Below, one piece after another: positions 8,627-18,300 of a stretch of DNA of 19,941 nucleotides. Made by a program: the position numbers and the translations under genes. The number at the start of each line of letters is the position of its first letter. Position 1 is the stretch's first letter. Source of the DNA: Baffinella frigidus (taxonomy: Eukaryota; Cryptophyceae; Cryptomonadales; Baffinellaceae). The notes beneath the pieces are model-generated. The model worked only from the letters and a program-made list of their open reading frames with translations, made no database searches and was not told where the DNA came from. The DNA is taken from positions 492,985 through 512,925 of the forward strand of contig MU646418.1 of assembly GCA_026770585.1 (NCBI GenBank). The letters are read 5' to 3'.

Positions 8627-8675
8627 TATGGAGCTTATGGAGCTTTAATGAACGTCATACAGCAGCACACACGTT
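8627..8675 (-). repeat. 49-nt sequence, right member of an inverted pair
   Basis: Inverted copy of 5806-5854 with one mismatch, 2.77 kb away. Adjacent sequence holds TAGGACC/GGTCC palindromes. Confidence 0.9.
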
Positions 8676-8741
8676 CCCACGTCTTGGTACGAGCGTACGA
8701 GCTCGTAGACCGAAACGTCAGGGTTTCCTATGGATGGCTTT

Positions 8742-8785
8742 ATCACATCCCCCAAACGAAATGATCACATCCCCCAAACGAGATG
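8742..8785. repeat. Two tandem 22-nt units
   Basis: ATCACATCCCCCAAACGAAA (8742) and ATCACATCCCCCAAACGAGA (8764), 21 of 22 identical. Confidence 0.9.
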
Positions 8786-9201
8786 TTACGACGGGGACGT
8801 GTCCGCCAACTCGAGCCTCGAATGTCTCCGATTTGGCACCCCCATTTTTAGATGAAAAAATCTAAAGTTGACGGATTTGTACCACCAACCTGTTGACTTG
8901 AGAAACGCATCCAGCTCTAACCGCTTCCGATCGAGTTTTTGGATCCTCGCGCGATGTACGTGCCCGTCCCCCCTGCCCCTCCTTCTGCGGACCCACCGTT
9001 TCTCAGGAGGGATTAGACCTCTTGATCCTCCTCGCCTTGACATGTTGTTCATGGACGGGTGGAACGTGGAGGCATATGAGTAGAAAGTGGAGGCAGCACG
9101 AGAAGACAGAGGACCGGGGGAATATGAGGAAACGGACGCACGAGACAGGGAAGGGGAGTTTGTGTGCAGGTCGGATAGGAAGTGAGTCCTTTCACACACC
9201 C

Positions 9202-9305
9202 ATGCGCAGGCCGAAATCCGCCAAGAGCCCCAGGGGGCGCAGCCCCGCGCGGGCCAAGTCACCAGCGCGGTCCAAGAGCCCTGGCCCCCGTGCTGCCCAA
9301 ATCAG
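9202..9305 (+). CDS. ERG4: Reductase exon 1: basic K/R-S-P-rich N-terminus
   Basis: From ATG 9202, 34 codons plus 2 nt; donor GTCCCCCAAA. It encodes MRRPKSAKSPRGRSPARAKS and PARSKSPGPRAAQI, a run of [RK]-S-P units. The 2 nt 'ag' join the 'a' of exon 2 into an Arg codon. The frame is open upstream to an ATG at 9022 (others at 9076 and 9124), but that leader lacks the composition of the exon, so 9202 is preferred without proof. Similar S-P-x-[RK] tails occur in some sterol reductases and in the lamin B receptor. Confidence 0.7.
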
Positions 9306-12300
9306 GTCCCCCAAATCCCATACTCCTGAGCCAGGCAGGGATTTTGGGAGTTAGAACTCCGCAGCGCACCCGCCCCCCGTAGCTAGCCGCGGGCGAGCGA
9401 GCTAGGCGGGTGCTGCTGCACGTGCCCCCTCCCATCAGTTTTCTCCTTGGGAGATCCGCCACATGTACTCACTCACACAAACCCACCTTGACTACACAAC
9501 CATCCACTCGCTTACGTACTACTGTCCTACGTATGCGACTTATGCCCTGGGGCCCCGCAGATCGGGCGCGGAGCGCGATCGTGAGAAGGTGGTCCCGCGG
9601 TCGAAATGGGTCCCTGAGAAGTTCACCGAATACGTCTTCGGCGGGCCCGTGAGATTCCCGCCAGAAACCTCAGCCCAGTTCATTTCAAACCACACGTGGC
9701 CGGTAGCACATGCCCAGGGACCCAGGGTTTCCTTATGCCAGGATGACACTTGCGTCCTTTCTGGACGCACTCAGTTGATGGGCGTCGCCATACGTTCCAT
9801 GCATCCCATCCTCCAAAGACGACGATTCGCTGACAGTCGCCCCCCTTACTTCTGGCGTTTGCCCCCCTGACTCCCGGCGGTTCCCTTGACCCTAAAACCC
9901 TGCGAGGGAAGCTCCACGAGGCAAGCTGGAGCTTGCCTCGCATGCGCCTCGTGGATTTGCACTTTGGCTTACTGGAATCTGACGGCTCTGAATCGGCACC
10001 CCCCCCTTGCGCATGTACAAATCCGCCAGACCCAACCGCCACACGCAAGTCAACTTCGGAGGAGCAGTGGCACGGAAGTTGAAGTTACCCCCTTTTTTGA
10101 TGGCAGATCGGCGGGGCAGCGATCATGATGTTCTCACACTTTATCGTCTACTACATGTGGTGTGCTTCCCGCCCGACGCCAACCCTAACCCCTGGACCCT
10201 GAACCCTAAACCCTAAACCCCTGGCGGGCGCGCCAGTGGGGTGGGGGAAAATAGCGTTGGGTATAAAGCAAAAAAGGTTGGAGCATGGTGCTGCTTTACA
10301 GACGAGGCGTTTGAACCCTCACCGCTCTCCATGCCGCACCGTGCCCCCCCCCCTAGATGCTGCACACAGCCCTTCACGATCAGGGCGTGTGGTTGCGACT
10401 GGCCGGTGTGAGAGGGCTAAGAGTTCTAATGAGTAATAACCGAGACCCCTTCCTCTTGATAGTCACCAGGGTTCTCGAGGAGAGCCTCCACTCAGCCACC
10501 TGGCAAATCTCCACCCACACGGTGTACTGTGGGGGTTTAAGCACGGTGGACTATAAGGATTTCAAGAATCCCGACATCCGGGGGTTACGAGACTAAGTTT
10601 CTACCGGGAAAGGGCTAAACTAAGTGATATTGGACGAGATTGCTTTTGAAATGAAACCCTGGAAGTACACGTTGTGGCTTACCTGGGAACTGAGACTCGC
10701 GCGTGCAATTCGTCAATCCAATTCAACGTTTGGCAAAGGTTGACGTGAGTAAGCATTGCTGACGCGAAATCCCCGCACCCTTCCCCAGGATATCCGGGGA
10801 CTACTACAAGGGGTGAGCACGCCCGAACCCTCATTGTTGCCCCACCGAAAAACTTTCACAATTCCAAAAGTCAACCGTTTAGGGCCACAGTGCCGCCGAC
10901 TTTTGCGGTTGTTGGATTGACAACTTTTCGATTGTTGAATTGATTTCTTGGTCCTCAGATTTCACCACCGCTCCACCAATTCTCTGAGAGTTCCACGGCG
11001 GTTGACTGATTTCACGCTTCCGTGGTACGAATCCTTCCCGGATTCGCTCCCGTCCTGGTACAAATCCCACGTGGTTCAGTCAACTGCCGCACAGGTGAGT
11101 CTCAATCATCTCCACTGCGTAGTGGCCGTCTTATACGAAACGCGCTCAGCTTTACAGCGTCGCTACATTTCAACTCATAGACCCTAGCTCTGCCTCACCC
11201 GGGTTGACCGACTATTCTCAAGTTGACATGCTGCGTACACATCCGTCAACCTTGGAGCGGAAAAGAGCCCGGGCTCACCAAACTGCTTCGCCCAAAAAGA
11301 TTGAGACGGATCTAGAACCCCTGAAGGCTAACCCCCCGCACCCCGACAGAAAACTGATCTACCCTGCGTCCATGGAGGAGGCGGGGCCCTGGATCAACAC
11401 CATGCTCGGTACTCCCGACCCTACTACTTTAGACGTGATGTGGGTCAATCAAAGTAGACGAAAGGGCGGAATCCAGCGAAATCGCTGGATTCCGCCAAAA
11501 GTTGCCAGCGCACCCAGGGGAGTTGACTTTCGCGATCGACCCCCCTCAGGACTAGCGCTGTAAGGGTGGACCCACTCATCCCGGCGTCAACCTGACTCAT
11601 GCATTCCATAGGGTGCTACCGTATGCAGTATGGTGCTACCGTATTGCATACGGTAGCACCGTGCCACACAACGCCATAACTAGGTTGACGACGAAATGAG
11701 GGGTTCCGCCCTTACCCCAACCCCACGAACCCACCAACAAAAACCACAGCCCTCCCCCCCTCGCGCTGTTGGATGCGCACACCGGATCCAGACATCTGAT
11801 ATCTGGGATGAGAGGCTCAGTTATCTGATGCGGACACCCCTTGGATACCTGAGTTGTTGAAGACCACCCATACAGGCATTCGGGTAAGTCTTGTCCGTTC
11901 TCGATTTGCCGACTTGCAAGTTCCCTCTGTGCCTCACAACTCGAAACGGTGCGTTCAAAAACGTTTTATGCCCTTTACATAACCTTTTAAAGTTGCGAAG
12001 TTGGCAATTCGTAGAGTCGGAATCGACCAAGGTCTACCGGAACAGCTCTGTAGAAAAATGCCACACGCGGGAGGTTTGCAGCCAACGGCCATCCTTGCTC
12101 CTGAACCGAACCCCCTTGATCCTGCACCTTCCTTGCTCCTTCTCCCCCGTGGCTCACACACACGTCGTCCCCTCGGCCAACCCCTCAACGGTCTACCACA
12201 TGGCATGGCATACGCGGGACGGGCCATCCTTACTCCTGAACCACCTTGCTCCTGCTCCTGATCCCCGTTCCTCCAGGGCACATGCGGGACGGGGCGGTTC

Positions 12301-15300
12301 CGACGATGCACGACATTTCGATCTACGCGGGCTTCCTGGCCTTCGAGTGGGTCCTCGCAGTCTACCTGCCAGGGCCCTACGTCGAGGGTACGAACCCCGA
12401 TCCCGAAACCCCGAACCCCAAACCACAAAACGCGGGGGGCTGAAGACTTGACCCTGAACCCACAATCCCGAACCCAAGTCCTGAACCCCCCCCCCCAAAA
12501 AATACTTCCAAAATCCTGTGCCGTAATCCCCTCAGTCTAAACTCCACCCCCCCACAGGGCTGCCGGTGCCGTCGCAGGGAAACCGGAAGCAACTTCCAAA
12601 ATCCTCAGCCGTGATAAACTTGCAAAATCCTAAGCCGTAATCCCATCTACTAACCCCACCCCTCCACACAGGGCTACAGGTCCCGTCGCAGGGGACCCCC
12701 CCCCCCCACAAACTCCAAAATCCCAAGCCGTGATCCCCTCTATCTGAACGCACCCCCCCCACAGCGTGCAGTGGTGCTGGCGATGGTGACTTGCAGCGTG
12801 GTGAAGCGGACGGTGGGGTGGTGATGGTGACGCGTTGGTGGTGTGCAGGGCTGCCGGTGCCGTCGCAGGGGAACCGGAAGCTCAAGTACCTCATCAACGG
12901 CTTCCCCGCGTGGTGGTGCACGGTACGGCACCCTCCCCAACGGTGCACGGTATTATACTACACCTAACTCCTTATATTTAATATTCTACACCGAACCCCT
13001 AATATGTCATATACTACACCTAGCCCCACCCTACACCCCAGACCCTCATCAATGGCTTCCCCGCGTGGTGGTGCACGGTATCTACCTCTCACCTGATAGT
13101 GCACGGTAATATACTACACCACACCTAACCCCTCATATACGTGCTGCACCGCCGCTTTGTGGTGCCCTCTCCCTACCTCTTGCGACCTCTTGCTCTTGTA
13201 GAATTCGGGTTGGCTTGGATTTTGGGTCAGGGTCGGGAATTCCAAATTCCAAGAATGTTTTGTCAGATGACTGGCTTGAATGAAGTTTTATGCTATCTTA
13301 TGCATGAGATTGATGACAAAATATCTTGTCTTTGCATCCCCCACCCATAAGATGACACAAAACGGCGCATTTTTGTCAGATTTCTACCCGACCCGACCCT
13401 CGGAAATCCAAGCCAACCCGAATTCTACCATACCTCTTGCTACATCTTGCTACCTCTTGCTACCGCTTGCTACCGCTTGCTACCTCTTGCTACCGCTTGC
13501 TACCCTACACCCTACACCCTACACGCTAGACCCTACACCCTTATCAACGGCTTCCCCGCGTGGTGGTGCACGGTGCCCCCCCTTCACCCATCAACCTTGG
13601 TCCCTAATCCCGAATCGTGAATCCTACACCCTACACCCTACACCCTACACCCCACACCCTACACCCCACACCCTACACCCCACACCCCACACCCTACACC
13701 CTAAACACTAGTCCCCAAACTCTAGACCCTAGTCCCTCAAACCTCGACCCTAGCCCCTAATTCCTCGTCCCTAATCCCTGGTCCATAAACCCTTCTCTCC
13801 AGTCTCCAACCCCCACACCCCAGTCCCTACTCGATTATCCACAAGCCCTCCGAGGGGTTTTTCACAGTTGTTTTGTTTTTCACTGTTTTTCACAAAACAC
13901 CGCGAGCCTTGGACGTTTGAAGGCCTGCGTTGTTTGGTGGGGGGGGCCTTGTGGATAATGGAGAAGGAACTAGCGTGTGGGGATTAGAGACTAGCTAGAA
14001 GGGTTTTGGGCGCCTGCAGTCGTCACGCATCGAGAAAAGACAGATGGGGGCTCCGGGGCACCGGGCCAGCAAACCCCGAAATCCGAAACCTTCAATCCTA
14101 CATCCATTTCCTGTCCGGTCTAAACCCTTCACCGTAATCCCACACTCATAGACCAGCCCTAAACTGCACGCCTCAAACCCTAGGTGCTGACCGCCCTTTT
14201 CCGTAATGCCCGATCTCGAAGGCTGCACCCTAGACCGCACGCTCCAATCCCTCAGCAGCACGCCGCACCCCCCCCTGGGGAGGGTGCTGACCGCGGTCAC
14301 CCTCGACCCGAACCCCTCATCAATCATCCCTAAACCATAAAACCATAAAACCATAAAACCATAACACCATAAAACCATAAGCCTGAAATCCTGAATCCTA
14401 AGCCCTACACCCTAAATCCCAAACCCTAAACTCTCAACCCTACACCCTCAACGCTGAAAGCAACCGGTAGGTGCTGACAGCGGTCACCCTCGACCCGAAC
14501 CTTGCATCCCTAATCCCTACACCATAAAACCATAAACCATACACCCGAAACCCTACACGCTAAACGCTGAACGCAACCAGCAGGTGCTGTCCTTGGCCAC
14601 CCTTGACCCGAACCCCGAATCCCTTATCCCTACACCATAAAACCATACACCATGAACCATGAACCATGAACCATAAACGTTAACACGCTAAAATGCTAGA
14701 ACGCTGAACGGTCGTTAAACGGTCGCTAAACGGTCGCTAAACGGTCGCTGAAACGCTAAAACGGTGAACGCAACCGGCAGGTGCTGACCGCGATCACCCT
14801 GGACTACTGGGGCCTCTTCCGCCTCGCCTCGCTCGTCGAACGCCGGTCTGCTCACTTGGGAAAGCGTTTAGCCCTGGACACCTTTCTTGGGGCCATTTCT
14901 GAATTGGTGGAGTCGGTGAGAGCTAGGGGCAGGCAGATTCTTTCTAAGCAGGCGTCTTGATTGCTTTTCGTATCAGGGCATGCGAGAGGGAGCCACTTTC
15001 ATAAGTACCGACTCGGCCGTCATGTGTGCACCCTTCAACCCTGAACTCTCAACCGTAAACCGTAAACCCTTAACTCTTAACCCTAAACCCGGAACGCAGG
15101 GGGCAGCTGCTAACGGCAGCCGTCATTGCGGGGGACCTCCTTGCCATCGGGTGCAAACCCCACACCCTACACCCTACACCCTACACCCTACACCCTACAC
15201 CCTACACCCTACACCCTACACCCTGCACCCTACACCCTACACCCCACACCCTACACCCTACACCCTACAAACCCTACACCCTACAAACCTTACGGTGCAG

Positions 15301-18300
15301 TGTGTGGGGGTGTATGATTATGGACGCGACGTGACATGGGTAGAGAAAAACGCGCAGTTGAGGGTGTAGGGCTCACGGTTTGAGTTTTGTGGTGTAGGGG
15401 TTTGGGTTTTTGGGTTTTAGGGCAGTTGCTTTGGTTTTGGGTTTGGGGTTTTGGGGTTTTGGGCAGTTGCTAATGGTTTTTGGGGGTTGGGTTTTGGGTT
15501 TGGGGTTTTGGGCAGCTGCTAACGGCAGCCGTCATTGCGGAGGATCTCCCGGGTATCGGGTACACCCCCTTAACCCAAAACCCTACAACCCTTACGGTGC
15601 AGTGTGTGGTGGTGTATGATTATGGACGCGACGTGACACGGGTAAAGAAAACCGCGCAGTTGCGGGTGTAGGGTTATCAGTTTGAGTTTTGTGGTGTAGG
15701 GGTTTGGGGGTTTGGGGGTTTGGGGGTTTGGGGGTTTGGGGGTTTGGGTTTGGGTTTTGGGTTTTGGGCAGCTGCTAACGAGTTTTGTGGTGTAGGGGTT
15801 TGAGGTTTGGGGGTTTGGGGGTTTGGGTTTGGGGTTTGGGGTTTGGGGTTTGGGTGTTGGGCATCTGCTAACGGCAGCCTTCATTGCGGGGGACCTCCTG
15901 GCCTTCGGGTGCTAACCCAAAACCCAACCCCCTAAACCTTAAACCCTGAACCCTAAACCCTGAACCATCAACCCCAAACCCAGAACCCAGAACCCAAAAC
16001 CCCAAAACCAAAACCCCTACACCACAAAACCAAAACCGCAAACCCTACACCCTAAACTGCGCGTTTCATGTGCCCGTGCCCCGTCTCGTCCATAATCCTA
16101 CACCACACACACTACACCGTAAGCCCTCAACCACAAATACGCAACGTTTTGTTTCGCTGTGCGCACCCCCAGCTGGTCGACTCAAAACCAGGCGTCCACC
16201 TCCCTTGCCGTTTCCAAAAGTAGATGCGGCGGGTGTCCGCTTCCCGCGCCGTTTCCAAAAGTGGATGCGCCCCCCCGTGGATGTGGACCCTGGACCCTGA
16301 GCCCAACCCCCCAAACCGCAGGTGCTTTGTGGGGGCCAAGGTGCAGAACCTTGAGAACCGCGCGTCTGGCAACGCGGTACAAACCCTACACCCTACACCC
16401 TACACCCTACACCCTACACCCTAAACCCTACACCCTACACCCTAAACCCTAAACCCTAAACCCGACACCCGACACCCGACACCCAACACCCTACACCCTA
16501 CACACTACACCTCACACCCCAGACCCCAAACCCTTCCGCACGGTGGACTACCTCGTTTTCCTCCGTAACACCCTACGCCCTACACCAGGTGTACGACTTC
16601 TTCCTGGGAACGTACCTGAACCCGCGCGTCGGAAGCCTCGACATCAAGATGTGGGCCGAGATCCGCGTCTCCTGGTGCACGTCCTGAACCCTGAACACGA
16701 TACCCGAAACCCGAAACCCTGAACCCTACACCTTAAAACCCTGAACCCCAAACTCTCAACCCTGAACCATGAACCCCAACCTCTGAACTATTCAACCCTG
16801 AACTATTCAACCCTGAACCCCAAACCCCAAACCCTTCAAACCGGAACCTCAAACCCTGAACCCACAACCAGGTGCCTGCTGTTCCTGCTGACCCTCGGCT
16901 CCGCCTACAAGCAGTACGAGACCCAGGGCCAGGTCCACCCCTAAACCCGAAAACCCAACCCTGAACCCTAAACCCTAAACCCTAAATCCTAAACCCTAAA
17001 CCCTAAACCCTGCACTCCAAACCCTGAGGTCCACCACTGGCACACCTCCTTGAAATCAACCCTGAACCCCGAACCCTGAACTCCAAACCCTACCCCCAAC
17101 CCCCCAACCCCCAACCCCAAACGCTCCACCCTACACAAACAAACACACAAACACACAACAAAAAATCAGCATATCCAGCTACCCACAAGGACCTTCCCTC
17201 CCCGGTACTTCCCACTTTGGGGTGTATGGTGTGGGTTGCCAGCAGACGAGAAAACGGCTAAACGTGTGTCTGGGAGGGCAGGTGTCAAACTCAATCATCT
17301 TCCTGGCGGTGGCTCACTGGCTCTACGCCAACGCTTGCCACAAGGTCCTCCCCGAAACCCTCAACACTCAACATTCGACACCCAACACCCATCACTCAAC
17401 ACTCAACACTCAACACTCAACACTCAACACTCAACACTCAACACTCAACAATCAACACTCAACACTCAACACGAGACCCCAACACTTGCTCTACGCCAAC
17501 GCTCGCCACACGGTCCATCCCTCAACACGAAACACTCAACACTCAACACGAGGCACGAGACACGAGACACGTGACACTCAACACTCAACACTCAACACTC
17601 AACACTCAACACGAGACCCTCAATCCTGGTGGGGCCGTGCGGTGGCGACTGCGTTGTGACAAACGTCAGATCTCGCGGCTTCGCGCAACGCTGCTCTGGC
17701 CTTTCGTGAAGCGAAAGGAGTGCGTTCCGACTTTCCGACTCTAAACCCAGACCCCTGGGGTGGGGAGTGCATTCATGGTCCGGGGTCGTTTGTAAAGCAA
17801 CTTGACCGGGGGGGGGGCGTCGGGGCTTCGCTACACGCGTTCGGGGTGCTATAATTTAATTTTTATTTCTGTGTACATGTGTTTCCCTTCTACATTCAGG
17901 ATTTAACATTAAATTTGAATTATCTACGGCTGTAGCATGTTAACTATCATCGTGTAAATTTTGTCATAATTAGTATCATTATATAAACCGTGTCTCAATT
18001 CTTGGCAGGATGAGGATTGCATCCCGACTTTCCGACTCTAACCCCTGAATCCTAAAGCCTGAAGCCTGAACCCTAGGGCGAGGAGTGGATTCCGACTTTC
18101 CGACTCTAAACCCTGGATCCTAAAGCCTGAAGCCTTCACCCTAGGGTGAGGAGTGCATTCCGACGACGTGGGACATCTTCCACGAGAACTTCGGGTGGTA
18201 CCTCGCCTTCTGGAACCTCGGTGCATTCCCGAATCCCGAGACCCGAGCCCCGAGACCCGAAACCAGAGACCCCACATCAGAGATCCGAATCACGAATCAC

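Larger units (their letters stand above)
5558..9201. other. Divergent intergenic region between the NPC1-like and ERG4-like genes
   Basis: No exon I can recognise. The contents are itemised separately: inverted 49-nt pair, dispersed repeat family, hairpins and TTTAGGG-like arrays. Composition drops to AT-rich at 6560-6830. The longest frames (8033-8422 plus; 8786-9262 minus) have no recognisable motif. No convincing TATA box or initiator could be assigned to either gene. Confidence 0.5.
13045..13577 (+). pseudogene. Two copies of the 3' edge of reductase exon 7, each with donor
   Basis: 13045-13080 and 13540-13577 repeat CTCATCAACGGCTTCCCCGC and GTGGTGGTGCACGGT with one or two differences. 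Both keep the GT donor after CACG. They lie downstream of the exon in intron 7. Confidence 0.93.

Noticed and set aside
9022-9201. Upstream in-frame extension of the reductase N-terminus
   Set aside because: Frame is open but the added residues do not share the K/R-S-P pattern and no start context favours 9022; left as possible 5' UTR.
8786-9262. 158-codon minus-strand frame between the two genes
   Set aside because: Overlaps the reductase start, low-information composition, no motif.
11204-11563. 119-codon frame as a separate gene
   Set aside because: Only the 11350-11408 part resembles a known family, and it fits as reductase exon 5; the rest contains a perfect 15-bp hairpin and no motif.
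10107-12277. Direct join of reductase exon 3 to exon 6 (t|gg giving WWHMRDG)
   Set aside because: Phase-compatible but drops about 28 residues conserved in the family; the microexon and exon 5 restore them with correct phases.
15155-15300. Chromosome end or true telomere
   Set aside because: Arrays are short, degenerate, internal to a gene, and of several unit types with mixed orientation.
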